Of a stretch of 64,000 nt of DNA, positions 1-10,933 are shown piece after piece. Numbering within the stretch: the first letter of the stretch is position 1; every line of letters starts with the position of its first letter. The notes beneath the pieces were generated by a model. The model ran no database searches. It was not told the origin of the DNA and saw only the letters and a program-made list of their open reading frames with translations. A program made the position numbers and the translations under genes. The stretch lies in contig LSAX01000001.1 in NCBI GenBank assembly GCA_001557505.1, positions 4,278,001 through 4,342,000 of the forward strand. The letters are read 5' to 3'. The stretch comes from Reticulascus tulasneorum (taxonomy: Eukaryota; Ascomycota; Sordariomycetes; Glomerellales; Reticulascaceae).

Positions 1-447
1 CCCATCCTGACCACGACTTGTGCCCATTGACCTTAGTTCCAATACTCTTCGCACAAAGCTACTGCGGGGTAATAAAGATCTTCTGATGGAACGATAGCCA
101 AGACCGCGCTATGTGCATTGCTCCACGTCCCGTTGCATCTAGATGCTGTTCGGGTGAGAAACACAGACGATCCCCCATCACTGTAGTCCGTAGAGAGTCG
201 GGCAGGCAATCCGAGCAACCTGCTTTTCTCATACGAGATTCGTTATATTGCTGGCCGAGTGCGACCCCGCGTTTCCCTGGCATCCGCAGCTTACAACATG
301 AATAAGTCTTGGATGCCAAGGCCAACCGTTGCAAGGAAAGTCATCCTGCCCCTGGGCGTTGGTCATTTTAGGTTTCCCCATGTGGTATTGATGTTGATGC
401 TTGGGCGCTCGTGGTTGGTCGATGGGGCTCTGGGGGCTAACCCCGCC

Positions 448-454
448 TATAAAT
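448..454 (+). promoter_or_regulatory. TATA-like box with an upstream GGCTAA motif, rhamnosidase promoter
   Basis: A TATAAAT sequence lies at 448-454, directly after GGCTAA at 435-440, which sits in a short GC-flanked imperfect palindrome. GGCTAA is the known core of the XlnR/Xyr1 site of fungal plant-polysaccharide regulators. A role for it here is inference from the glycosidase downstream. The TATA box lies about 105 bases before the first in-frame ATG (553) and about 440 before the preferred ATG (886). Positions 1-447 show no convincing gene. Confidence 0.45.
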
Positions 455-885
455 CTTGCCCTTCGAACTTGTGCTAGTCTGGAAGCTTTACCGTAAATGG
501 CGTTCTGTCTGGGGTTTTTTTCTCCACAGATCTCCGCAAAGATGAAAAGGTTATGTCAACACGAGAATGCGGAGAAGCGGCCAATGATGCTAGCCACATC
601 AGTCCCTGTAAACGAGGGACCACCGATGGCGAACAATCGCTTGACGCCGTGGGATTTGTAGATGACCCGAATTCAGGGCGTCGTATACCCTATTTCGGGA
701 ACGTGGTCCATGCAGGGGCGGTGTCTCTCGGGGAAGACGCCGCCGAAGGAACGATTTGCGCCATGCGGACATGTCTGCCTCAAGACTTCAAAATGGAGGG
801 CCCTTCCCTCTGCTCCTTGGATGGCGGTTGTGAATCGTATCGAGCATCTAGGTCCAGATCCCGCTCTGTACGAAAGTCTAACACA

Positions 886-3498
886 ATGGCTCTCTCCATA
901 TCGCAGGTGACCTTCGAGCACCACCGCGCTGCTCTGGGCATCGGGGAGTCTCGGCCTCGCATCTCCTGGCGGTTCAGTGGCAACGCCGAGAACTGGGAGC
1001 AGGCCGCTTATGACATCGAGATTACGCGGAATTCGGAAACGGTGCCCCACGTTTTCAACGTCAACTCGTCTGATTCGATCTTCGTGCCTTGGCCCGACTC
1101 GCCCCTCGACTCGAGAGAGAGTGCGGCTGTCCGCGCACGAGCTCATGGCGGCTCCGGCCAGAGTTCCACGCCGTGGTCCGACTGGGTTTCAGTCGAGACC
1201 GGGCTCCTGAACAACGAATGGTCAGCCGTCACGACGATTGCCGCCGACCGTCCAACTGAGCGTGATGGGCCAAAGCGGCCCGTCCACTTCAGAAAGACAT
1301 TCGCCACCAAGTGCAGCTCCAAAGTCGTGTCTGCCCGGCTCTACATCACTTCGTTGGGAATCTACAACGCCGAGATCAACGGAATGAAGGTTGGCGACTC
1401 GGTTCTTGCCCCCGGCTGGCAATCCTATAACTTCAGACATGTCTACAATACCTACGACGTCACCAGCTTGGTGAGGAACGGACGTAACGCCATCGGAGCC
1501 ACTGTTGGAGAAGGCTGGTATGCGGGCCGGTTACTCGGTTTCGCAGGATCGCAGCGAAATCTATACGGAGATACCCTCGGCCTCCTCTCTTTGTTGATCG
1601 TCACATACGCCGATGGAACGACGTTGGAGATTCCATCAGACACCTCATGGCAAGCGCAGACGGGACCTATTATGACGTCCAGCATCTATGATGGCGAAGT
1701 ATATGATACTAGGCTAGAGGCTGGACTCAAGGGCTGGTCTACTGCGGCTTTCGATGCTAGCCGCTGGCTCTCGGTTGTTCCTATTGATGCGCCAAAGGGT
1801 CGCCTCGCACCACCGGATGGCCCACCCGTCCGCAGGATCGAGGAACGCAAACCTGAAAGAATATTCAAGTCACCCTCAGGAAGAACTATCATTGATTTCG
1901 GCCAGAATCTTGTGGGCTGGTTGAAGTTGACGGTGAAAGGTCCGAACGGCACGAGGATCATCGTACACCATGCCGAGGTCCTGGAGAACAACGAGCTTGC
2001 CCTTCGGCCATTGCGCAGTGCCGTAGCAAGAGATACCATCACCCTGCACGGGAACGGCACCCAGGTCTGGGAACCTCAATTTACATTCCATGGGTTTAGG
2101 TATGGGCAGGTTGAAGGCTGGCCGGAGGAGACGCCCGTGGATGCCAACTCGGTCACTGCGGTCATAATCCATACCGATATGGAACGAACCGGCTGGTTCG
2201 AGTGCTCCAATCCTCTGCTCAATCGATTCCACGAGAATGTGCGATGGTCGATGAGGGGAAACTTCATCTCCATTCCTACCGACTGTCCGCAACGCGATGA
2301 GAGATTAGGATGGACGGGGGATGCCCATGTCTTTGGGCCAACATCGAACTACATCTACAATGCAGCCGGGCTGTGGAGGAGCTGGCATAAGGACGTATGG
2401 TCTGAGATGGGGCGGTACGGAACTCCGGTACCCCCTCACTTCGTTCCGACAATTCCTCCTGACGCCGGGGCCGACCCGCGCGCGGTATGGGGTGATGTGG
2501 TTGTTGCTGGTCCATGGAATCTGTACCAAGCCTTTGGGGACCTCGGCATGCTCCAGGAACAGTACCCACAATCCCAAGCCTGGATTGATAGGGGCATTCC
2601 TCGCAGCGATGTTGGTCTTTGGAGTAGAAATACCGGCCAATATGGCGACTGGCTAGATCCTTCATCGCCTCCTGAGGACCCCGGGCGCTCACTGACAGCT
2701 GCGCATCTTGTTGCTGATGCCTATCTCATTGCAATGACAGCGCGGATCGCGAATATGTCCCAAGCCCTTGGCAAGACTGAGGCTGCCACACAATACCACG
2801 CCCAGTTTGACACCCTCAGAGACGAGTTCCGGAAATCGTGGATTGTGGACGGCCAGATGTTCAGTCGATCACAAACCGCATACTCGCTTGCGCTCCACTT
2901 TGACCTTCTGAGAAACGCCAGCGATATTGCCACAGCTTCTAGCACGCTCCGCCAAATCATATCCGAAAATAACTTCCGTGTCGGCACTGGCTTCTCGGGC
3001 TCTCCATCCTTAGGCCCCGCTCTAAGTCGCATCGGCGCGACCGACGACTTCTATCGCATGTTGCTGCAGACCGAAGTGCCCTCGTGGCTCTACCATGTCA
3101 CAATGAATGGCACGACAACATGGGAAAGATGGGACAGTCTCCTGCCTGACGGCAGTGTCAACCCAGGCTCGATGACAAGCTTTAACCATTATGCCTTCGG
3201 ATCCGTAGCCGACTGGATGCACAAGAACATCGGCGGGATTGGATCCTCGGAGCCGGGATGGAAGAAAATCGAGGTGAAGCCGGTACCCGGTGGCGGGATT
3301 ACGACCGCGGATGCCAAACACATCAGCCCGTACGGCGAGATTCGATCGAAGTGGTGGTTCGCGGCCGATGGGTTCCGCTTGAACGTGTGGGTGCCGCCCA
3401 ACTCGAAGGCGACGGTGACGATGCCGAATGGGGGGGAGACAAAGGAAATCGGGTCGGGATTCTATGAGTTCCATGACCCGACATATGTGGAGCCTTGA
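886..3498 (+). CDS. alpha-L-rhamnosidase, glycoside hydrolase family 78
   Basis: Releases terminal alpha-L-rhamnose from rhamnosides such as plant flavonoid glycosides or rhamnogalacturonan side chains. The product has 870 residues from the ATG at 886. The layout is that of GH78: N-terminal beta-sandwich domains, including a stretch with AEINGMKVGD near residue 165, then an (alpha/alpha)6 barrel and a C-terminal beta domain. The signature DCPQRDERLGWTGD lies at residues 466-479 and supplies acidic catalytic residues. TTWERWDS with Glu747 matches the position of the second catalytic acid. There is no signal peptide, so an intracellular enzyme is expected. The start was chosen because MALSISQVTFEHHR is the family-like N-terminus. 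The frame stays open upstream to an ATG at 553, adding 111 residues of non-family, low-similarity sequence that is probably leader. A single exon covers the gene. Confidence 0.93.
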   Translation: MALSISQVTFEHHRAALGIGESRPRISWRFSGNAENWEQAAYDIEITRNSETVPHVFNVNSSDSIFVPWPDSPLDSRESAAVRARAHGGSGQSSTPWSDWVSVETGLLNNEWSAVTTIAADRPTERDGPKRPVHFRKTFATKCSSKVVSARLYITSLGIYNAEINGMKVGDSVLAPGWQSYNFRHVYNTYDVTSLVRNGRNAIGATVGEGWYAGRLLGFAGSQRNLYGDTLGLLSLLIVTYADGTTLEIPSDTSWQAQTGPIMTSSIYDGEVYDTRLEAGLKGWSTAAFDASRWLSVVPIDAPKGRLAPPDGPPVRRIEERKPERIFKSPSGRTIIDFGQNLVGWLKLTVKGPNGTRIIVHHAEVLENNELALRPLRSAVARDTITLHGNGTQVWEPQFTFHGFRYGQVEGWPEETPVDANSVTAVIIHTDMERTGWFECSNPLLNRFHENVRWSMRGNFISIPTDCPQRDERLGWTGDAHVFGPTSNYIYNAAGLWRSWHKDVWSEMGRYGTPVPPHFVPTIPPDAGADPRAVWGDVVVAGPWNLYQAFGDLGMLQEQYPQSQAWIDRGIPRSDVGLWSRNTGQYGDWLDPSSPPEDPGRSLTAAHLVADAYLIAMTARIANMSQALGKTEAATQYHAQFDTLRDEFRKSWIVDGQMFSRSQTAYSLALHFDLLRNASDIATASSTLRQIISENNFRVGTGFSGSPSLGPALSRIGATDDFYRMLLQTEVPSWLYHVTMNGTTTWERWDSLLPDGSVNPGSMTSFNHYAFGSVADWMHKNIGGIGSSEPGWKKIEVKPVPGGGITTADAKHISPYGEIRSKWWFAADGFRLNVWVPPNSKATVTMPNGGETKEIGSGFYEFHDPTYVEP

Positions 3499-4252
3499 TG
3501 CCGTGTTTCGCAGCGAGATCTCTAGCAGAGCTTAATGAACTAGTTAACTGAGTAGCGAAAAATAGAGAAGCATAATATTCATGAGGGAAAGATGACTGGC
3601 TTTCAGGAGTGTTTGATCGTACGTGTTTGGTCTTCTCATATCTAGTGCCACGTAGCCCGCCACTCTCCCCGGCGAAAGCATCACCCAAGAAGACATCGAG
3701 TGAATTCGGGTTCTAGCCCGAGTTTGTCTCTCTCTCTCTCTTCACCTTCCCTCACTTAGAAGCTGTTTGTAACAAAGCTGCGTAAGATTACTTGGTCACC
3801 AATCATCGACAAATTTTCTGCTCAGATCTTCGTCAGATATCACCGTATCAATCTGCTGCAGCAAATTTGCAAATTCTTGCACTATCGATATTGAACCTCC
3901 AAGATGACAGAGGCAGTACTCCTTCGTATTCGAACTTCGTTTAAGCGTGCCTGGCGCTAAGGTTGTTTCGACGTCTGACGCACGGGCCAGATCCTCACAA
4001 CTTGGATCCTGAGAGGAATCTCGATAACTGTCAACTTCCATCGTAAAAGAACACATGCGCATCGACTATTCCATTGGCCAGAATGGTAAACACGTCACAT
4101 CCAAATACGGCTATCATTAGATCCTAGGCAGAGTGACTCAGACGTTCACTTTCGCATAGAACATCTGGCTTCTGCCACCACAAGGTGTGGTCACGGAGGT
4201 GGATCCGCTGGTGGCCCCAAGATCTCTCAAATTAACGACCTATAACAATGGG
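3499..4252. other. intergenic, 3' of rhamnosidase and promoter of ER Hsp70
   Basis: Holds a short TC dinucleotide run near 3727-3741. A reverse-strand open frame of 88 codons at 3796-4062 has no recognisable motif. I see no supported gene. Confidence 0.5.
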
Positions 4253-4260
4253 TATATAAT
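4253..4260 (+). promoter_or_regulatory. TATA box of the ER Hsp70 gene
   Basis: TATATAAT lies 166 bases before the ATG at 4426. A pyrimidine-rich stretch follows near 4370-4395, as is common at fungal transcription starts. Confidence 0.45.
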
Positions 4261-4425
4261 TAGTTGGTAGCCCTCCAAACGATCAATATCAGTTGTTGCA
4301 GATTGCTATTATACGAATATCTGCCTGGCTACATATGATATCTTATTTTCAAACTTTTTCCCCAGCTCTAATACATTCTCTTCCTTCTACAACATTGGAT
4401 AAGCCGTCCGAAGCTAAGATCAACC

Positions 4426-7358
4426 ATGAGCGTCCGAAGAAGACGCGGTAACGGGGGTGTCAACCTCTTGTTATTCGGGCTATTTGCGCTGCTCTTTTGC
4501 CATTGCGCGGTCACACAAGTCCGCGCAGACGACTCGGATGATGGCTTTGGCGAGGTCATCGGGATTGTAAGTGGTCTTTCCAAGAGCAGCTGTACCTTGT
4601 CTGTTTGTACGAAACGCATCTAATTAGTGCTTTTTAGGATTTCGGAAATGTACGTAAATGTGTGCATCTTATTATCTCTCGCACGTAACACCACAGATGC
4701 CGATGAAGGTTCTCCTGGTCCCAACTCACGCAAAGATCGTCAACAGACCAACAGTGCCAATGCTTGCTGCCACAAGAAACATACTGATTCCACTAGACAA
4801 TTTCGCGGGTAGCAGTTATGAAAAGTGGCTCCGTCAAAATCCTCGAGATAGAACAAGGGAATAAGTCTATGCCATCCTACGTGGCATTCACTGAGGGTGG
4901 ACTTTTGGTTGGCAACGGTAAGTTTATGAGTTCACCTTTTACAATAATGCCTATGGTCGCTAACTTCTTTCGAGCCGCCAAAAACCAGGCTATGGAGAAC
5001 CCCGAGAGAACAGTATTTGGCTTCAAGCAGCTGCTTGGACGGAAATGGTCCGATGAAGAAGTGCAAACCATACTGAAGGACTTACCTTATAGAGTCGTCA
5101 GTGAAAAAGATAAGCCTGTTGTACGCTTTCAAGTGAACGGGACGGAAAATACAGTCTCGCCCGAAGAAGCCGCCAGTATGATTTTCAGCAAGCTGAAGGA
5201 CACCGCAGAGGCCTTCCTAGGCGAGAAGGCAACCCATGCTGTTGTCACTGTTCCCCCATACTTTGATGACAATCAACGACAAGCAATCAAGGATGCAGGC
5301 TCATTGGCAGGGTTGACCGTGCTTCGAGTCATAAACGATCCTACTTCTGCCTCGGTAGCGTATGGTCTGGACAAAGTAGACGGCGAGCGCAATATCGCCG
5401 TGTTCGACCTGGGAGGTGACAAGCTTGTTGTGTCTGTGCTTGCCATTGACATGGGCGTCTTTGAGATATTGGAAACACGGACCAATACGCACATTGGCGG
5501 GAAACATTTTAATCAGCGTGTCATTAACCAGTAAGTTGCCGAATCTATGCTTTGGAATACATTCCTAATGACCAGAATAGTTTCTTGGCCAGGTTCCAAA
5601 AAATGAACAAAGTCGATGCTACCCACGAATCACAGGCAATCAACAAGCTCACGGTGGAGGTTGGTGATCTTCCCACTTGAACTGCGTTAGGTAAAAACTA
5701 ATTTGCCGCTCCCAGGTTGAGAAAGTCAAGAGAACTCTTTCTTCTTCCCTTAGTTCCAGATTTGAGATTGAGGACTTCCACAATGGGATTGGCCTTTCAC
5801 AGACCCTTACTCGGGCGAAGTTCGAGGAGCTGAACGCAGATTTATTCAAAACAGCTGTGGAATTTTTTAATCAGACCCTAACAGGTATAATCCTTGTTGA
5901 AGCCCTATCAAACTACTCCCAAATAGTTTGTTGAAGGATTGCTAATTGCGTACAACAGATGCGAAACTTCAGTTAGCCGACATTGACGATATTGTCCTCG
6001 TTGGAGGTGGCAGTCACATCCCAAAGGTAGAAAGTCGTTCATTTTATTGACTCTCGTAATGCTAATTGATCTCAGGTAGTCGCATTGCTGGAAGAGTTGT
6101 TCGGTGGAAAGAAAGCCAACCGCGGCCTAGGCGTGGATGAGGCTATTGTTACTGGCGCAGCCATTCAAGGTGCTGTGCTCGGGGGAGAGGACCCTTATTG
6201 GTCTGATTGCGGCCTTTTAATGGATGTCAATGTCCTTAGTCTTGGGATCGTAAGTCTCTCCCCCAACATAAGACATAGCTTTACCCTGGGGTGATACATT
6301 CTCATTTCCCGGAAAACAGGAGACCACTGGCGGCGTTATGAGAAAGGTCATTCCTCGGAACACCCCTATACCAACTCGAAAGTCCGTCATGTTATCCACC
6401 AGCGCTGAAAATCAAACGTCTATTCTCATTCGGGTCTTCCAAGGCGAGCGTATCAAGACCAAGGACAACCAACTCCTTGGGACATTTGAGCTCGCTGGTA
6501 TTCCACCCGCTCCCCAAGGAGCTGCACAGATCGAGGTTTGGCTTGAACTTGATGTTCGTCCACCACTTTTCTCTCTCGTAATTTGAAGGTCTCGGCTTAC
6601 CATCTATAGGCGAATTATATACTCAAAGTTGCTGCTCTGGACAAGGGTAACATGAAACAGAGTCACATTCGCGGAGATTGACTGACAACCTCGTAGACAC
6701 CGGAAAGACTGAATACATCGTGATTGTGGGTACCCCTTTAACCCCTATGACAGTAGGAATATTTACTAACACAGTATATTAGCCTCTTGGCGCAAGTGAT
6801 AATGGGTTCGACTGGAATGTTCTTGATACCATAGTCTCTGAAGCTGAGTATGTATATCCAAAGCGGTAGGCCTGTGGCGCTTGGAAGATAACTTTCACTG
6901 ATCTATCATAGAAAGCATTATGATGCAGATAACATCATACGTGAACAATCACTGGCTGTGGACGACCTCGAGAGCTATATATATGTGCTGAACACCTGGA
7001 TCAAAGACGAAGACACATCGCGAACAGGAGCCGGTGATCAGGACAAGAAGTACGATGGCTCAGCCTTTCGCTAAAAGAGCCGAAGCTAACTATGAACGTA
7101 GAGCTATTCATGATGCTGCCGGCTGGGTAAAAGATTGGCTGTCCAAGAATTCGCTCACTGCTGCGATAGAAGATGTCAACAAGCAGAAGCATCTCCTCTC
7201 CCAGGTGTATGTCCTCTACCAGTTTCTCCTTGAAAGCCGCTGACCCCCCTTCCCTTATACCCAGTGCTGTTCCTATTACCGATGAGATTGTTTATACGTC
7301 GCGTGGTAGGATTGATGGTCCCGCGAAGGACGAACAGAGGGTTCATGATGAGCTTTGA
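4426..7358 (+). CDS. ER-lumenal Hsp70 chaperone, divergent BiP/Kar2 paralogue
   Basis: Predicted secretory-pathway Hsp70 of 669 residues, the usual BiP length. Proposed exons: 4426-4566, 4638-4649, 4797-4917, 4975-5530, 5593-5659, 5716-5884, 5959-6026, 6076-6249, 6320-6553, 6610-6646, 6697-6725, 6783-6847, 6912-7049, 7102-7206 and 7265-7358. All junctions are GT..AG and phase-consistent. Residues 1-34 form a signal peptide ending VRA, and the last four residues are HDEL, the fungal ER-retrieval signal. Hsp70 landmarks include DFGNT near 48, [53 protein letters not shown] and GIPPAPQG. The oddity is the phosphate loop, where DLGGGTFDVS of typical Hsp70s reads [10 protein letters not shown] (236-245). 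The substrate-domain DANGI also reads DANYI. Weak ATPase activity or a changed role is inference. It is too short and too BiP-like to be Lhs1. The family and ER location are secure, but the small exons are less so. Confidence 0.85.
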
Positions 7359-7677
7359 GACTGTATTCTCTCAGGACATAACTTTGACATCGGCCTGGGC
7401 CTCTAGACTAGGTTGAATAAGTGAACTATGATACTGTGCGATTTGTGGCAGGTCACATAAGCCGGGTGTCTTCATAGAATGATAATGCCGATGAATTTTC
7501 AATTGCATTAACGTAGACCAAATAAGCCTGACAGATTCCCACATTCTTGAGCAGTCAGATGACTGCCGTCTTTGCAGCGCAGTTTGTGATTCCCATTTCA
7601 TATCTGGTACCCCTCACTTCCGATACCACTCCCTGTCGTCTCAAATAGTAGAAGGAAAGCCGCTTGTGGTGAACAGT
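7359..7677. other. convergent 3' intergenic gap
   Basis: Lies between the Hsp70 stop and the stop of the reverse-strand membrane protein gene. Nothing is recognised in it, so it is probably two 3' untranslated regions. Confidence 0.5.
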
Positions 7678-8248
7678 CTATGCCCGTGGCCTGACTACGT
7701 CAATAATGACGCAGACTAAGATACAGGCATCGACCAACACTTCTGACAGGTCAACGAAGAGGGTTGCGGCATCCCTAACCCAGACGCCGAGCAACAGCAA
7801 CAATACCACACAGAGGCAGCTGGCCAACGGTAGGTAGACATCGATCCAGCGTCTCGTAGAGAAGATTTGTGCGACATTGTACCAGTATGTTGCAAGTAAG
7901 GCACTTTGCGCTAGGAGGAGAAGTTCGCGATGCCCTAAGTACGGTATATGAAATTCAATTGGAAATGCTTTGAAGGTTTGCTACTTGACGTTAGCAAGTT
8001 CTAGGGCTCGTGAACGCATCGCTTACGCTCAGATCCAGAAGGGAGGGTGGATATCGAAGAGCAAGGAAAGCGGTGCTAGTGACAAATGCAACAGCTGCTC
8101 GAAGTATCGGTGTTTCCTGAGAGGTAGGGCGGTAAATATGTAGTTCCGTGCTAGGTTGGCTTGCTAATCGGCACAGCTATTAGTCCATGTATCGAGCTCG
8201 AGAGGGTTCCTCACCAATGTTTGTTATAGCGGCTTTTCCTTCAATCAT
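7678..8248 (-). CDS. hypothetical four-helix membrane protein
   Basis: No recognised family. Three exons on the reverse strand, 8248-8215, 8163-8027 and 7980-7678, encode 157 residues from an ATG at 8248-8246 to a TAG at 7680-7678. Intron 1 (8214-8164, 51 bases) starts GTGAGG and has an ACTAAT branch-like site 16 bases before its AG. Intron 2 (8026-7981, 46 bases) starts GTAAGC and has a GCTAAC branch site. Both keep phase, which supports a real gene although exon 3 has no internal Met and is invisible to a Met-initiated frame scan. Hydrophobic segments fall at about residues 33-55, 77-92, 106-125 and 134-152. Separators such as FSTRRW and VRPRA are basic. The start lies 451 bases from that of the forward-strand gene at 8700, so the two may share a promoter. 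Confidence 0.5.
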
Positions 8249-8699
8249 CGCAGGTGAGAGTGACTCTCTGGATGATCCAGCGCTGTTTGAAGGTCTTTGG
8301 AGAGATCAGAGACCCAAAGCCACTTGATGTAGATGGAGAGTGAAGATAAAATAGAGGGTTGGGCAGCAATCATGTGTCGCAAGGCTGCGCGGCTGAACCA
8401 GAGCGGTGACGACGCCTCCTCGTGACTTTCAGTCTGTGTGCCCAACTTCCAGGTTTGTTTTCGGCTACACCTCACGATCTTTACCTGTTGTCACTTCTCC
8501 TCGCCTGTACACGATCCGTGCCTCGATCTGAAATGCCTAGACGGGTTGCGAGAGAGCTGCAAGCAACCAACAGACAGAGACAGCCCGCAGGAACTGCAAT
8601 CGCAAATACAATCAACGCGCTCACGCATCGTCTGAATACCTTCCAGCACCGTCAGGATCTCGAAATCGATCAAAACTATCAGAACTTGATCATTCTGCA
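8249..8699. other. divergent intergenic region
   Basis: A 451-base spacer between the start codons of two divergent unrecognised genes. Open frames on both strands here lack motifs, so I read this as promoter and leader sequence. Confidence 0.4.
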
Positions 8700-10213
8700 A
8701 TGGCCACCATCATTCCTGGTCCTGTTTCTAGCCACTCAGGCCGAGTCGCCAATTGCACGGTGGATGTCGGTCGGGTAAGCGCACCAACACCTCTGTGATG
8801 CAATGGGATGGTTGGAACTAAGAATCTTACTTGATAGGAGCGCCGTGGTTTGGGTTGGGGCGGCATCGAAGCTCGCATTGGCAGACCCCGAAACAACCAG
8901 GAGGTAGTTGAATATTCTCCCAAGAAGCGGAAAGTTACTGACACAAGTCGCAGACGTTTGCCATTGATCCTGATTGTTTCACTTATTCTCTACCTCCTCG
9001 TACTGGTACTGGCACAGCCGCCTCTAACCGATTCATTTCTGGCGATTCCAATCCTGGTGAATACGTCAGTCGTCTTGGTGGACGCCTGGAAGCGTCCAGA
9101 GAGGACGGAGGAGTTGCCAATATATGCATAGTCAAAACCCTTACGCCATCTAAGTGGTCGAATCGCTACGTCGAAGTATATTTGGAGAATCTCAAGCTTA
9201 GACTTATGTCCATCGTTACGAACTGTGCTGAAATTTGGCGATGGTATATAGACTGGAGTATGATTTCGACTATGCCCTTTGCCCATTTCCAATTGCTAAT
9301 TGCTAATCATTATTTTCAATTAGTCGACAGCCTTTTTGCCCGCCTGAAAACCGAACGCGTCACTCCTCTCATCATACCCTGCCACAACCCAAACAGAAGG
9401 GTCCAGGGTACCGTGGGCTTGGCCATAAAATTCGGCCGGTTCGTTGACCCGGGTCTTGTTAAAGTCAATCCCCTCAGCGAAAACCTCATCCGGGACGATG
9501 TCAAGATTCATGACGTTTGGGCCTTCCCAGACATCATGTCTGGGACATGCGATGTGAAGCCTGAAGACTCTAAGATTGGCACTTCTCTCCCGTACCACTG
9601 GGGTTGGACACTGGGTGCTCGCAATGAACCAGACACCAATTTCTATAACACTTCTCTGCTGAACACAAAGTGTCTTTTTTTCAGTGGGAAACGTCTCAAA
9701 AAACGGCCGCTGAGCAAAGGAATAGCCATAGAAGTGTGTCCGATATCAGACGAGATTCTACATCTAGTATCCAGAAACAAACGCGCCTCAACCGTGTTGG
9801 GCAAGATACGCATGGTTAGGAACAACATGACTCCAAAACCCCCCGCTGGAGGAGCTCGCGGGGAAGAGAACTTTGAAGCAAGTGATCGAGAGCGGCCCAG
9901 CATCAGTCAAGACGACGCTCCTGGATGTATATCACTTGATAGATTGCTATCGGAGCTAGAGGTTGAAGCTGCGACTAGACAGGCCTACTCATGGTACCAA
10001 GAAATATGGGTGGAGGGCACTGAAGTGGAGCAGATCCTGAACATAGACTGGGAAGCAGTTTCGTGGCTACTTGCCTTTGTGACGGACTGTTTATATCGCT
10101 TGAAGGAGGTGCATAGTGGAACGGATCACGAATTGGTGGGGGGGACTGTTCTCAACATAGGCTCAGGAGGTAGCGCCATGGAATTGGGAATGACTCAGGT
10201 GGTGATGGTGTGA
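8700..10213 (+). CDS. hypothetical protein, orphan fungal family
   Basis: Function unknown. Proposed exons 8700-8774, 8838-8903, 8948-9257 and 9324-10213 give 446 residues. Donors are GTAAGC, GTAGTT and GTATGA. The last intron (9258-9323) ends in a T-rich tract with two GCTAAT copies before TTAG and is the most convincing. Exons 3 and 4 read as ordinary soluble protein with fragments such as LKTERVTPLIIPCHNPNRR, LPYHWGWTLGARN and FFSGKRLKKRP. These look conserved in style, but I cannot assign them to a domain. No signal peptide is seen. An alternative reading keeps exon 2 open to 9131 and gives a 122-residue hydrophobic protein. I prefer the four-exon model because it joins the long downstream frame in phase. 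The 3' end could be altered by another intron near 10200. Confidence 0.45.
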
Positions 10214-10933
10214 GAATAGTGGACGGATCTGGAAGAGCCGACACAAAGCCGCGAGATGTGACGCGAGTGCTAACAAGGAAAGTGAGCCTCTACGGCATTT
10301 ACTATGTAGTATCGACGTCGCATGATGATAAGTTAGTCCCACATGAGGGACGTCTGGACCGATTTGGTCTGGATGCATACCAGGAGTTATGGCAAAAAAA
10401 AATACAATAAAATTCCAATTCATAAATACCCGAATGTCCGTTTGCTCCATCAATGGAGATGGGCTCCTGGGCAATCACTGCTCGTGTCGTCGAAAGTAGA
10501 AGTGTTGCATTCCGGCGAGGCAATGTTGCATACCGGAAGACGGTGGAGGTTGTGTTTTCTTAGGGACATTCGGCGCGGATAATTTGATCTTCCGTTGCTA
10601 TTAGAGGGTCGCTGTAATCTGGAGAGTCACCTAGGCATGCAATTGCGGCGCCGTTGCCAACCTTACCCACCCTAAAGCTTAATCGTCATTGGCACGAACT
10701 ATTCAGGACCGAAACAGGAAGCTCACACAAAGAGCTTCAACGCACGCCTAGACTCGTTCATCCTTTCAGCTTTACCTACCAACGAGTCCATGTGGCGATT
10801 CTAATCATCAATTCCCTAAGCGGCCCAGCTTCTCCTCCGAGACAGCATGCTGTTTCAAAACACCTTGAAGTCCAGATCAACATAGCTCAATCTCCACGTG
10901 GCCAAGGGATCAATAGAACCGCCATCAGCGACC
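10214..10933. other. intergenic, promoter of dipeptidyl aminopeptidase
   Basis: About 720 bases with only short open frames. A GTG-initiated in-frame extension from 10898 precedes the first true ATG at 10934. Nothing else is recognised. Confidence 0.45.

Noticed and set aside
6912..7243. Frameshift near the 3' end of the Hsp70 gene
   Set aside because: A 52-base intron at 7050-7101 with a GCTAAC branch site joins the two frames in the correct phase.
8838..9131. Short hydrophobic protein reading of this exon
   Set aside because: The hydrophobic frame stops at 9131. A 44-base intron at 8904-8947 instead joins the long downstream frame in phase. Kept as an alternative.
10898..10933. In-frame N-terminal extension of the dipeptidyl aminopeptidase
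   Set aside because: It begins with GTG, not ATG. Fungal nuclear genes normally start at ATG, and the first ATG in frame is 10934.
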